A DNA stretch of 64,000 nt from contig CM060692.1 in assembly GCA_030686995.1 (NCBI GenBank), positions 122,796,796 through 122,860,795 of the forward strand, read 5' to 3'. This DNA comes from Artemisia argyi (lineage: Eukaryota > Streptophyta > Magnoliopsida > Asterales > Asteraceae). Below, piece after piece: positions 13,602-23,864 of the stretch (positions are counted from its first letter, which is position 1; every line of letters begins with the position of its first letter). The notes under the pieces were generated by a model that saw only the letters and a list, made by a program, of their open reading frames with translations, ran no database searches and was not told the origin of the DNA. The translations under genes and the position numbers were made by a program.

Positions 13602-13626
13602 AGCGTATGAAATTACACATCATCAA
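13602..13626 (-). mobile_element. Element E: first bases of the minus-strand LTR
   Basis: Minus strand starts TGATGATGTG at 13626 and runs left into element 1. TGATGA is the LTR start shared with families C and D in this window. Confidence 0.6.
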
Positions 13627-13977
13627 ATATCCCTACACTTGGGATTTGTTTGTCCTAAAAAAATGTGCTTTTATCCTTATTAAATTACAAGTTAGGAGGC
13701 ATTTAGCATTCTTAAAGAATTGATTATGGCATAACCCATTTGATAGACACTTTTAACAGTAATCAAGCATGAAACATATAAGGCTAGCACCTCACAATAT
13801 GCGTTTGGAAATCTCTCGGTGTATATGATGGTGTATATATAACAAATGGAAACGAAAAATTCACTCACGTACCATGACACAGTGTAAAGGTTACCATAGG
13901 CTTGATAAAGATCAAACCTCCATCATTTTCGCATAAACACCTAGAGTTTCCAATCAAAGAGGTTTTTACAAGGGTTG
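13627..13977 (-). mobile_element. Element E: 3' end of the interior with polypurine tract
   Basis: On the minus strand this ends AGGACAAACAAATCCCAAG followed by a GTAGGGA purine tract a few bases before the LTR start at 13626. The pattern of a GGACAA(G/A)CAA phrase, then AAGTGT-GGG, then the LTR is the usual 3' end of plant Tat/Athila elements. No coding sequence is recognisable. Element D is inserted at 13978, so the rest of E is displaced. Confidence 0.6.
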
Positions 13978-14431
13978 TGATGACATCAAATAGGTACATA
14001 TTATTGTCATCATTTGTCCTATATATTTGACTTGTTTTATATTATTAACTATGAGAATTGATAATTAATCATTTAGTTTAGTAATTCTCAGGTAAAAACA
14101 AGCATTTGGTGAAAGTTAGAGATTTGGACAAAATATGAAGCTAAATGATCAAGATTGGAAAAGTCTACTGAGCTGAAGGAGATACGTCGTATCATTCTCT
14201 ATAGGTATGCTGTATTGCTATACTTAGATGAATTCGAAGACCATCGCCTGACTTTGAATAATGCGCCGCATGTAATTAATTATCCCATGCATAGCATATG
14301 AAACTTTGGTCAACGAAGAAGAACCAACTTGTTCTAGCCCAGATATGCCGCATTACATATCTGACATACGGCGCATCACTCTCAAGACTTCACCAAATAC
14401 AATCCAAGATACTAAAAGACATGTGCCGCAT
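13978..14431 (+). mobile_element. Element D: 5' LTR, part 1
   Basis: Starts TGATGACA, which forms an inverted repeat with TGTCATCA about 20 bp on. It holds several words of the type TACGGCGCAT or ATGCCGCAT (about 14185-14431). It breaks off at 14431, where element G inserted, and continues at 28732. Confidence 0.75.
14427..14431. repeat. Probable target duplication of element G, left
   Basis: CGCAT before the G 5' LTR; CACAT follows the G 3' LTR at 28727-28731. One mismatch, at a CpG, could be a deamination. Joining the flanks restores a continuous D LTR with evenly spaced CCGCAT words. Confidence 0.6.
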
Positions 14432-14790
14432 TGTTGGGAATTATAGATTTGAAGATTTGAAGATTACAAAACAAACAACTAGAAGTGAAGAAAGAAGAAA
14501 CAAGAGGGGCCTAATATGTAATTGTTAGATAGCTTTCATAGGAAGCTACGGTTTGTAACCTCCCTCTATTATATAAAGAGGGTAGGCGTTTAGGTTACAA
14601 GTATCTCTTTCATAGCTAGTCTCTTCAATGAGAGTCTAGAAACGCATATAGCGTGTAGTAGTGTAGTAGTAGTAATAGTTTATTTTATGTTTTAATAAAG
14701 AAAACCTTATTAGTAATGTTCTTGTTCTTATTCCGCTGTGCTTATTAACATTACTAATCCTAGAAGAGCTTAAACGATCTTGATTCTACA
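14432..14790 (+). repeat. Element G 5' LTR
   Basis: 359 bp, TGTTGGGAATT to GATTCTACA. It contains a TATA box in CTATTATATAAAGAGGG near 14571 and is directly followed by a perfect Met-tRNA PBS. No second copy of this LTR is in the window. Confidence 0.8.
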
Positions 14791-14792
14791 AT

Positions 14793-14804
14793 TGGTATCA
14801 GAGC
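14793..14804 (+). other. Primer binding site of element G
   Basis: TGGTATCAGAGC, the exact complement of the plant initiator Met tRNA 3' end, 2 bp after the LTR. Confidence 0.93.
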
Positions 14805-16175
14805 ACAGGGGGCTTGTGATATCTAGGGTTTATTCAAGGTTTTCATTATCAATTAAGAGCAGTTTCAAAGAAGAGCAGATCTGGTTGTCATAGAGAAGCA
14901 GCGTTGAAAAGGTTCAGAGGTATCGATTTTTATTAATGTTTATTTGTGGCAGTAAGTTGTTGATATGTTTGTCGAATCTGATTGGTTGATGCAAACAACA
15001 CATCCTCGTATTATTAATGAACTTTTGTTGGGTGTGATTATTAAATTAAACCTCGTATATTTTAAAAGATTGTGGGTTTCGGTGTGATGCGGTGCAAAGT
15101 AAATACAATGGTCTTGAATGATGATTGGATGAATCATTAATAGGTCGTTGGAAACATATGACTGTTGGTTAAAATATTATGGATTGTTTATTTGTCATTC
15201 ATCACATGATAGGAGAATTTGGATTTAATTATCCTCGTACATGATCGAGGGTCAAATGTTAATTGGTTTTGTCGTGGCTTGCATGGTGAATTTCATGGAA
15301 TTGGTGATTTAATGATTTCAACAGATTTGTGTTATTGTTAATTATCAATTGAATCAAGGAGACTTATATTGGTTGTCATATTTGTTGATTGATTTATCAT
15401 TATTATTCATGTTCTGATTAGTCGAGGTTAATTAATGGGTCGATGAGTATCTGTTATAATTATTGGGTCTACTGTTCCAAAAAGTGAGGTCAAAGTCAGA
15501 TTTGTGCAAACAAGGTGCTACCGTTGTGTTGTCATTGATTAAGAAGAAGCCTTGTAAAGCTGTTGTTGATCGCAAGTGGGAATTGAATATGGCAAACGCC
15601 TCGTACTCATTAATGGTCAAATGTACATTTATCATTCACGAGGTACTGATTTGATTATTATACGAGTGTGTGGGGCTGGTGTACTATTAATGGTGAATTG
15701 GGGTGAATTAATTGTTTGTTGGTTTGATGTTACTGCTGGCGGATATATGTTTTGTTACTGCTGATTGTGAGTCAGAATGTATTGAGCTGCTGATTCGTCT
15801 TGATACTGATAGGTTATGTATAGTCTTTTGTATGTTGTATGCAGGTTTTGGTGTTGGCTATTTCCACACCTTCTCTGGTTATCAACTTACCTGATGTTGA
15901 CTATTCCATCAAAAAGTTGGCTAGTCCAAAGGGTACAGCTTTGGTAAAGACAAGTCAAATCTGTTGATAGCTGTAATAGTTTGCTAAAAACTATTGGGTA
16001 CTCAACTCACCCATGCTTAACAGCTGAGAGTTGGATGGTTGTCAATTGACCATTGATTTTTCCTTATGGATTCCCAATAATTGACTAGCCCACAAGTGTA
16101 TGGCTTGTGGTAAACGCAGTGGAAAACCATATTTGGTATTCAATTTACCAAGGTGATTTAATCAACCAAATAATT
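14805..16175 (+). mobile_element. Element G interior, left part, non-coding
   Basis: No gag or pol motif in any frame; short open frames (for example around 15463-15764) look accidental. From about 15890 the sequence shares phrases such as TTGGCTAGTCCAAAG and GGTAAAGACAA with the region just upstream of the 3' LTR of element S. The element therefore lacks coding capacity and would need proteins in trans. Confidence 0.65.
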
Positions 16176-16180
16176 GACTA
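16176..16180. repeat. Target site duplication of element L, left
   Basis: GACTA, repeated at 27820-27824. Removing element L restores an uninterrupted GACTAGTCC repeat unit of element G. Confidence 0.93.
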
Positions 16181-19100
16181 TGTAACACCCCCAAAATCAT
16201 CACGTCAGCGGAAGACTTAAAATGTCAGCGGAAGACTTTTTGGGTGTTACTTCGAGGATCTTTGTCACAATCATAGAAAACGACACAAAAGTGACGCTTT
16301 AAAGTTTAATTTATTCAAAATACCAAATATTCGAGACATCAAGATGTTTCATAATTTAAACAACAAGTTTATTTAAAATATATCAAAATGTCTATTTAAG
16401 CCCATGCCGGGTTACAAGCCCACTCCGTGCCTTCAAGTTCCTTCCTGTTTAGTTACCTGAGATAAACACATGCTAAAAGTGTCAACACAAAGGTTGGTGA
16501 GTTCATAGAGTTTATAGTTTAAATTGTAAATTAGAAAATGAGTGATTTCCTTGTCAATTCAATAAGATAATCCGTTGATTTGCCCTTCACCGGGTCAACA
16601 TCAAAAATAGTAATTGGTTTATAAATCCATTTAACACGAGTTTCGAATCACAAGTTAAGAATGTATTGTAATCACATACAATCAATAAGTTTAATTCAAT
16701 GTTCCTGTTATTGCCTTAAGCTCATGATACTCAACGATTAACAGCCAATCATACTCTCAAGTTATGACGGTAAGTAGTAGGCCCTCAAGATAGGTATTTG
16801 CCAATAACCTATGATAAGAACAATAAAGTGCGCCTGGTGTTTTCTCTAACAACCAAACGAGGATTGTCAATCACTAATAGTACTATCCACATTTATTTAC
16901 GTTCACCCTTCAAGTGATTAAGGTTCATGATCGAGGGACTTTTGGCAATAGTAACTTAAGCAAATAACATTGGCCTGACGGTATTTCAATACCCGGTATA
17001 AAAGACTTGTGATCGAGTTTTAAGCATGTATCTCCCCCACGGGAAAAATAGTTAAAGAGTGGGCTATGAAATCACAGTAATATGTAAATAGTTAACAAGT
17101 ACTTGTAAAAGTATAAAACAATAGTTAAGCATGTATCTCCCCCAAAAATGTTTATAAAATAATTATAAAAATGGGGCTAAGAACTCACCTGAATGGAATA
17201 GTAGACAGAGAATAAGTAACGTCAGAAGTGAAATGACTTCACGAGATAACCTGAATAATTATAGGAGTTTGGGATAAGTTTAACTTATCGAGAATAGTGA
17301 TTTGACATAATGTTGGATGTTACAAGTGGTTTTTGTGGCAGAGATAGCTTGTGTGGCAACACGCTTAAAGTTTAACAACAAAGTTATATACTATATAACT
17401 TGTCTGTTATGTATAAAGTATCGTTAATTTAAAGTTTATGTTCCTTGTTATGAATAGTAACATGTGTAATTTATCAAGAGTTGCTGGACGATAAATTGTA
17501 GAATATCTTTAGTTAAATGAATCGATGATTTTCGTAAAAAAAACAATCATTCCCTGATATATATATTCAAGTTAACCGATAATAAAGTTAAGTTATATAT
17601 TTTATAATTCAAGTTATCCAGAAATATTATTTCTTTATAGTCTCAAAAATGTAGATATCGGTATAGTCGTAAAATATTAACTTGCAAAACGTAATTAAGT
17701 TTCTATGTAAATCTTTAAGTTATACAAAAGTTAATCTTTTAACCCCAATATTTAAATGATTACATATTCAGTCCAAAATAATATAAAAGTTTTTAAGAAA
17801 ACGATATATGTTTCTAAATTGAAGGGTTGAGAGTGTAAAATAAATATTAGTTGTTCTAAAATATTGTAAAGTTATATGAAAGTTACACTCCTTACCCCAA
17901 AATTTATAAGTTTCCATTTTTAGTCCAAAAGTATATATATTTATACTTTTTATTAATACTTTCTAGAAATGACAAAATAGTTAAAATGAACAATGACAGG
18001 TCTTTATAACTCAAGGGTCTAACGCTTAACTTTATAAAAGTAATAATCTTGTAAAATAAAAAAAAAAGGACAAGGGCAGGGTTCCAACCCCCGACCTCCC
18101 GGTTAACAGTCGAACGCCCCGACCATCTGAGCTAAGCTCTCTTTTATGTTGAGTTACTTAATGGTGTATTTATATAGTTCCTCGGCCTGTGTTATATTTT
18201 GCTATAATAGTGTTACATCGTGTATGTATATATGTTTTGGTTATTCACTTTCTTCCTAACTGTGCTTGTCAACTTTTCATGTAAAATCCAACAATGAGTT
18301 TCTTTGTTATCGGGAGGGTGTGAAGGAAACACAGGGTTAGTCTCGACTCAATTAGTCTCGCGACTCAAAGTTTCACTCGAGACCAAACATAACTTCTTAT
18401 GTTTAACACCGTTTGTTTTAGAAAAAAAAATCTATCACACAAGTTTTTAAACACAACAAACCATTCTCGAAGTATGCAGGGCACGTGTATTCGAATATTT
18501 ATACGTCGACACTGGTTAGTTTCCTAGACGCATTTGTTTTGGTTTTTAAGGTTTTACACACATCACAAACTTCATATGTAACTTAGTTAAAATGGGATAG
18601 CATACTTGAAAATGAATGTGTAACCGTGTATATATGTTAACTGTTATAGTATATTAGCAACATCAATATTTTCTTAAGTCATTTAGCCACACAAGACTCT
18701 CATGGTACAATAAGTTGTTTGGGTTTTAGTTTATACGTGGCATGTGTGAAACAAAACGAGTTTAAAGGTTCAAAATACATCGCGGGCTTTATTAAGAAAA
18801 CTATACGTGGGATAAGTTACTCTAGGTATGAAATGGGTTGTAGGAACTTACTACACCAAAGTGGTGGGAAGGAAGCTAACGATATGGAATGAAAGATGGG
18901 ACGAGTGTGCAACGATATCGATAACGCCAATGGTTTGTACTTGTCACGTAGCTATCCAAAACGTCTTAGAAACTTGTTAAAATATTCACTAACGCCTTCT
19001 TGTTCTTCTTTCTTTCTTTCTCGTTCAACAGGTGCATAGAAGGAATAGTATTTGTGTTTTGCTTTTGTGTAAACATTCGAATGGCAGGAACAAGAAAGGG

Positions 19101-20136
19101 TGATAGTTTGCGTGTGTGTGTGTTGTGACAGTGAGATGAAAGGAACACCAAGAATCATTTTGATTGTGAGTTTTTATAGACAAGATAGAACTTAGAATCA
19201 CAAGGATAAGTGTTGGGTTTTAACGGTTAGTATGTTGCCTCTCTTCTCATCCAATCGATATGTTACAAACATGAATGAACAATGAGAAATGTGGGATAAT
19301 TTCTGACAGGTTCTGGCAGAAATTCTGACACTTAGGAATGTTTGTTAATGATTGGGAAGTAATAGAGGTGCTAAGGAAGTTCATGACACGTTCACTCAAA
19401 CGGTTTTGGTGGTTCACTTTAGGCAGTTTTGAGGTAGTAAACGAGTGAGTTATGCAACGAGATTTATCATTCCTAGGTCCTTGCTAGGTTGTTAATTGAG
19501 GCATGTAAAGATTTGATAGGGTTGTGTGTCGAATTCGAATGAAATGAGAACATTTTGTGGGTGTGTCGAGGCTGCCAAAGAAGAAAGAAAAGAAGAAAAG
19601 AAAGAAAATAAAGGGGTTCGTTTGGGCTTATAAGCTCTTTTGGGCTTGGGGTTTCGTTTGGCCCAGCAAAAAAAAAAAAAGCAAAATATATAAAAGGGTC
19701 CGTTTGGTTTGTTAGATGGGTTTAAGGCCCAATGAGTTAACGGGGCCCACCTTGTGTGTTTTGAGTATCGTGTCGGGGTTCAAAAATATTAGTAAGCAAT
19801 CTCGAGAATTTTTGTAGGCTTCGGAAATATATACATATGGTACGAAACGTATAATTTTAATTATAAATGTTTTAAATATATAAATATTGTACGGTAAGAA
19901 TACGAAACGTACATTTATAAAATATAAACGTTTTAGGTTTATTATATTATTTGCTATATTTATAGATTATCGAGGTTGTGTGTATGCAACGTTCCTAGGT
20001 AAATGGTCAATCATAAATGTCATAGTGGTTCACATAATATGTTATGCAAAAATAAAAAAAATTTTGTTCCTGTAAAAATGGTTAATCTATGTTATGGTAA
20101 CGTGTTAATCGTAGGAAAATTTTACGGGGTGTTATA
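16181..20136 (-). repeat. Element L left LTR (3' LTR in element orientation)
   Basis: 3956 bp. Plus strand starts TGTAACACCCCC and ends GGTGTTATA. It contains a tRNA-Asn-like unit (18068-18141, minus) and a TATA box on the minus strand near 19169-19178, which is followed in sense direction by a 68-codon open frame I do not regard as a gene. Confidence 0.95.
18068..18141 (-). tRNA. tRNA-Asn-like sequence (GTT anticodon), degenerate, in L left LTR
   Basis: The minus strand shows TTAGCTCAGATGG (A-box type, D arm with GCTC/GGGC pairing), an anticodon loop CTGTTAA with GTT, and a GGGGGTTGGAACCC (B-box/T-arm type) segment. The acceptor halves do not pair well and T-loop TTC is changed to TTG, so it is probably a tRNA-derived relic, not a working tRNA. 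It lies on the sense strand of the LTR. Confidence 0.65.
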
Positions 20137-20432
20137 TTACCTACCCGTTAAACGGAATCCCGTCCCGGGATTCTAAGATAAGGTAGCCGTAAAGGTGAGT
20201 GGGAAAGGTGAACAAATAACGTATTTATTATTAGCTTCCTAATTGTACTTTCCAGCTTAACGTATCTATTACTACATTAGCTTTTTACTTGATGATAACC
20301 AATCTTAGTATGAGGTTGAAAGAAAAACTTGGGGAAACTTTAGTCCAAAATTATAGTTGTTACTTGACAGTATTATTTAAGGTGTAAACAGTATTTTACC
20401 ACAGTGGTGTACAGTACCCAACTCTTATTCTC
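20137..20432. other. Element L interior next to 3' LTR, weak polypurine tract
   Basis: Minus strand reads TTTAACGGGTAGGTAA just before the LTR, a weak purine tract at the place expected for the PPT. The remainder is non-coding and would hold upstream promoter sequence of the antisense gene that starts at 20497. Confidence 0.5.
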
Positions 20433-20441
20433 TTTAAATAA
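20433..20441 (+). promoter_or_regulatory. TATA-like box of antisense gene 1
   Basis: TTTAAATAA, about 64 bp before the ATG at 20497, followed by a pyrimidine-rich leader. Promoter role is inferred. Confidence 0.45.
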
Positions 20442-20496
20442 CCCACTTTTTACACTTCTTTTTACCTAACTTTCCTTTCCCTTTCTTCTCGTCGAC

Positions 20497-20658
20497 ATGC
20501 CTCGCTTCATCACCAACCTTGCAATTATGTATGCCATTGTTACTACTATTTATCTAGTGTATGTTCCGAACGAAGATCGTGCTATATTGGTTGGGATCTT
20601 AATGTTTCTTGCACCATTCGTGGTTCTAGCGATCTTCATTGACAAGTTTTGGAAGTGA
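20497..20658 (+). CDS. Antisense gene 1 of element L: 53-aa two-helix membrane protein
   Basis: An intact short frame: MPRFITNLAIMYAIV start, a hydrophobic segment (about residues 7-23), a polar turn with V-P-N-E-D (23-27), a second hydrophobic segment (29-48) and a D-K-F-W-K end. It predicts a membrane hairpin. A TATA-like box lies 64 bp upstream and an AATAAA 78 bp downstream, so it looks like a complete small transcription unit. It runs opposite to the element that contains it. The turn and the D-x-x-W end recur in gene 3 (22701-23206), so the two look related. Function unknown; it could be a captured host gene fragment or an element-specific accessory protein. Confidence 0.6.
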   Translation: MPRFITNLAIMYAIVTTIYLVYVPNEDRAILVGILMFLAPFVVLAIFIDKFWK

Positions 20659-20735
20659 AGAAATAGTGTCGTAGTGTAGTGGTTGGAATGTTGAAATAAG
20701 GTTTTGTTGTGTTTCTATGTAATCTCTAGTGTATG

Positions 20736-20741
20736 AATAAA
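20736..20741 (+). terminator. Poly(A) signal of antisense gene 1
   Basis: AATAAA in the context TGAATAAAATC, 78 bp after the stop. Almost the same context (TTGAATAAAATCC) follows gene 2. Confidence 0.5.
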
Positions 20742-21640
20742 ATCTTCTTTGTTTCCTAATGCCGTTGTTTATGTTAAATTTTCGTTTGCTTTTATTGCTT
20801 ATAGATCATTAAATTTGCATTATGTGTTAAAACATTGGTTTGATTGTAGTTAGATTTGGTGGGTTTTAACAAATTTTGATCGAAAGTGTTAACAAAAGTT
20901 TGTTTGGTTTCGTGGGAAGTCGATTATTTAGATAAGTACAAGTTTTTGTATCGTTGGATAGTTTGGAGTTCGTACAAAAGGAGGTGATGATATCTTGACC
21001 GTCCTAAGATTGATTTAAGTGATAAAGGTTCGTTTTAGTTGATTCTTAGGTACATGATAATTTGAAATGTACAAAACATTGGTAGAGTGTTAAGAAAATG
21101 TCACGGAAAATGACTCGAAATTATTCGACATGAATTTGTTTGGGAATATGATTTAATTTCTGGGATTCGAGCAACATCGGGCTCGAGTTATTGATCTAGT
21201 TTAAAATACAACGAAGTGTTGGGTTATTGAAATACTGAGGCCCAAGTTGAGAGGGTGCGTTCCGTTTGGTTTAAGCGAGTATGAAGTGTTTATCGATACG
21301 TATATTATCATTTCATGTTATATCAGATCATGAGGTGGTATAATATTTGTTATATAATGTTTGAAAGTCCATAGGGATTTATTTGATATGTTCAAAATTT
21401 CTTAAGGGTTAAGGGTATTATTCATACGTGGTGTGTTTATGATTTAGTTGTAGTGTTACGTGTTTAACATGATCTGTTTCTTGCCACTTGTGTTAAAATG
21501 CGAAAGCCAAGGTAGAATTTTCACCACGTATTCCAAAAATTTATTTATTTGTTTAATAGATGTAGGCTTTTGAAAGTTTTTACCGTTTGAATACAAACGG
21601 TTATATTAAATAAAATAATGGAGAATATATTTCAATCTTC
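20742..21640 (+). other. Element L interior between antisense genes 1 and 2
   Basis: About 0.9 kb without a supported gene on either strand. It presumably contains the upstream region of gene 2. Confidence 0.5.
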
Positions 21641-21647
21641 TATAAAT
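21641..21647 (+). promoter_or_regulatory. TATA box of antisense gene 2
   Basis: TATAAAT in the context TCTATAAATAC, 44 bp upstream of the ATG at 21691. A good plant TATA sequence and spacing; usage is inferred. Confidence 0.6.
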
Positions 21648-21690
21648 ACTACTGGTACGTTTGTGTTATCTTCACACACACACACACAAA

Positions 21691-22428
21691 ATGGTTTGTA
21701 GATTACCACATACCGCTGAACAAATTCAACAATATATCAAAGCAGAGACCGAAAATAGTGATGTGGATCGCAAAAATGCTATTTTGAGGGTCATTCTGGA
21801 GTTGGAGGTGGTGAAACAATCGAAACAACGGCTTAGAGAACGCTATGCAAAGTGTACGGATATATCGGATGATCGGAAACGTGTGATTGATACTTTCTTG
21901 CATGACGGATATCGTAAGGATGCGGCTATTATTGAATCGTTATGGGTTTGTGTTCATCAGATAGAGGATCATAGCTCCAGCAAGATCTGTTGGAGTTTTA
22001 AAGAGAATGTTGAAGCTGCTAGGATTGAACAACAACAGCAACAGCAGCAACGGCAACAGCAACAGCAACAACAGCAACAGCAACTACAGCAACAACAGCA
22101 ACGGCAACAGCAATACCAACAACAACAACCAAATCCACTACCACCACCACAACAACCACATCAGCAATCACTTCAACAAGGTGCATCGAGTTCTTCTGCA
22201 CCAAGAGTGACTGTGCAACAACAACAATTTCCTCATCTGGATCAATTCCAGCCAAGTTTTGAGGAAAATGTGGCGGTCGATGATGGTGGTTGGACTTCTG
22301 ACAAGGAGCGGGAGCTGAGTAGGCTGGAGGCTCAAATAGAAGAAGAGAGGTTGGCAAGCTTCGACCCTTATGATGATGGATATGATTCTAACAATTCTCA
22401 GACTTGGGATCATCCAGACTACCGTTGA
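21691..22428 (+). CDS. Antisense gene 2 of element L: 245-aa poly-Q protein
   Basis: Intact frame of 245 residues; I chose the ATG at 21691 (AAAATGG context). An upstream in-frame TTG (21661) is not a plausible plant start. Residues 1-113 are charged and predicted helical with I-L-E-L-E and E-R-Y-A-K type segments. Residues 114-146 are almost pure glutamine with a few Arg/Leu/Tyr. A Pro/Gln/Ser stretch follows, and the C-terminus is acidic (E-R-E-L-S-R-L-E, then D-P-Y-D-D-G-Y-D). It has its own TATA box and AATAAA. It is antisense to the retrotransposon and unlike gag or pol. The helical-polyQ-acidic layout would suit a protein-interaction or regulatory factor, but I do not recognise the family. 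Confidence 0.7.
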   Translation: MVCRLPHTAEQIQQYIKAETENSDVDRKNAILRVILELEVVKQSKQRLRERYAKCTDISDDRKRVIDTFLHDGYRKDAAIIESLWVCVHQIEDHSSSKICWSFKENVEAARIEQQQQQQQRQQQQQQQQQQLQQQQQRQQQYQQQQPNPLPPPQQPHQQSLQQGASSSSAPRVTVQQQQFPHLDQFQPSFEENVAVDDGGWTSDKERELSRLEAQIEEERLASFDPYDDGYDSNNSQTWDHPDYR

Positions 22429-22506
22429 AGTGTGATGTTTAATTTTTAGTATCGTTTGTAATGTTTTTATGTGTTTCAGTCAAGTTTAATAATAATATGT
22501 CGTTTG

Positions 22507-22512
22507 AATAAA
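22507..22512 (+). terminator. Poly(A) signal of antisense gene 2
   Basis: AATAAA, 79 bp after the stop, in nearly the same context and at the same distance as for gene 1. Confidence 0.55.
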
Positions 22513-22700
22513 ATCCATTGTGAGCAAAATGAGGATGATAATTTATTTATTCTTCATGTTTTAAAATTACAAAAATCTGTGCGGGTAACCTACCCGTTAA
22601 ACAAAAGAGTTTTGTTGATACAAATTTTTACAAAGAGAATAGTGTGGAGATAATTCTCGAATTATTTAGTTCTTGTGGATAGATATTAACTTGGGGAAAA

Positions 22701-23206
22701 GTGAATGCACATGGCAAGAATAGTGATTCATGGCAACATGTCTATATATTTCCTGATTTTTCTCTTTATCGTTCATTTTGTCTTCAAATAACAATTTTTA
22801 ATACGTCTTATACTTATATTGTTCTCATAGTTGCGTATTTTGTTGTAACTTTCTTCCCGAAAGAAGATCTGGAGTCTTTGGATTGGATCATAGCATTTCT
22901 TATGCTAATCGTGGTTTTAGTCGTTAGTGTGGATGAAATATGGGGGTAAGAAATATTAAGAGTGTTGTTTTTGAATTTGTAGCTTCATGCACTAGGCATT
23001 AACGTTTCATTGTGTGGTTTTTGTCATACAGGGTATTCGATGTATTACATCCAGTTGTGGTTCTTGCACTCGTAGGAGTGGTGGCATTCTTCATCAGCTT
23101 GGTGGATCAATCGTTTAGTGACGTTAAGGTTTACTTAGTGATCTTTGTGATGATAGCATTACCGATGCTAGTTATATCGTTGTGTATTAATATTCGCGGT
23201 TTCTAA
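22701..23206 (+). CDS. Antisense gene 3 of element L: split four-helix membrane protein
   Basis: Exon 1 is open to 22945 and exon 2 runs 23032-23206. A GT-AG intron of 86 bp (22946-23031) keeps the frame: donor GTAAGA after ATATGGGG, acceptor TTTTTGTCATACAG. Exon 1 encodes a hydrophobic segment, a turn with F-P-K-E-D, a second hydrophobic segment and D-E-I-W, matching the layout of gene 1. Exon 2 adds two more hydrophobic segments (VVVLALVGVVAFF and VYLVIFVMIALPMLVI) and ends in RGF. No ATG precedes the first helix in frame (the open frame starts with GTG at 22701), so the start is lost, non-AUG or in an unseen exon. TATATAT at 22743 may be its TATA box; no AATAAA follows closely. Confidence 0.5.
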
Positions 23207-23847
23207 TGAGATTTAGGGGTTCTTGGTTTCATATGTCTGTTAACTCAGAAGTAATTTAAACCTATTTATCTATATTTCATTATTTACATAGAGAAGCGTC
23301 CCAAACTATGTAATTAAGGAAATATAAATTTATGGTTCAATGATTTATAATTTCTTGATTTGAACAAAAGGGCGTCCCAATCTATTCAAATTAAGACGTT
23401 GTAAATCATTTTAAGATTCTGACTTAACCATCGGACAAAATAATTTATGTGCGGATATGTCGTAAGCATCTATAAAGATGAAAGCGAGACAATAAAAGAG
23501 GATTTGCATAGTACTCAAAATAGTTGGGGGAGCATATAAATATATATATTAATATACTAGAGTGTAGTTGTACCATAAACTATTTTAAAAGTCACATAAT
23601 AGTCTAGCGGATGGAAATATGAAGACACGGTATTTGTAATAATCCCGATTAGTAAACATAGTTATTAGCATAATCGTAACATGTAAGCATATATCAAGTT
23701 ATATAAGTAAGAAATAATGAGAAGTAACTTTTCTACCAGATGTTGGAATGTAGGCACGGAGGGCATGAAGTGGTATTTTGTAAAAATGGTCCAGTTAAAG
23801 TGTGGTTATAGTCCAATGTTTAAAAACATCTGGTTCTCTATAACCGT
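23207..23847. other. Element L interior between gene 3 and the PBS
   Basis: No supported gene. In element orientation this is the leader just after the PBS, where an autonomous relative would have gag; no gag motif is present on the minus strand. Confidence 0.5.
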
Positions 23848-23861
23848 GGCTCTGAATACCA
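23848..23861 (-). other. Primer binding site-like sequence of element L
   Basis: Minus strand reads TGGTATTCAGAGCC, the Met-tRNA PBS with one extra T, 3 bp from the LTR. The bulge may weaken priming; it fixes the element on the minus strand. Confidence 0.8.
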
Positions 23862-23864
23862 ATC

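Noticed and set aside
18952..19158. 68-aa and 61-aa ORFs repeated in all three L LTRs (also 26636-26842 and 30659-30865)
   Set aside because: They follow the LTR TATA box in sense direction, but composition is low-complexity and repetition merely reflects LTR copies; no domain or codon signal.
19887..20075. 62-aa ORF repeated in the L LTRs (also 27570-27758 and 29745-29933)
   Set aside because: AT-rich, lies at the LTR 5' end on the antisense strand, no family resemblance.
22019..22357. 112-aa minus-strand ORF opposite the poly-Q gene
   Set aside because: Val/Ala-rich shadow of the CAA/CAG repeat on the other strand.
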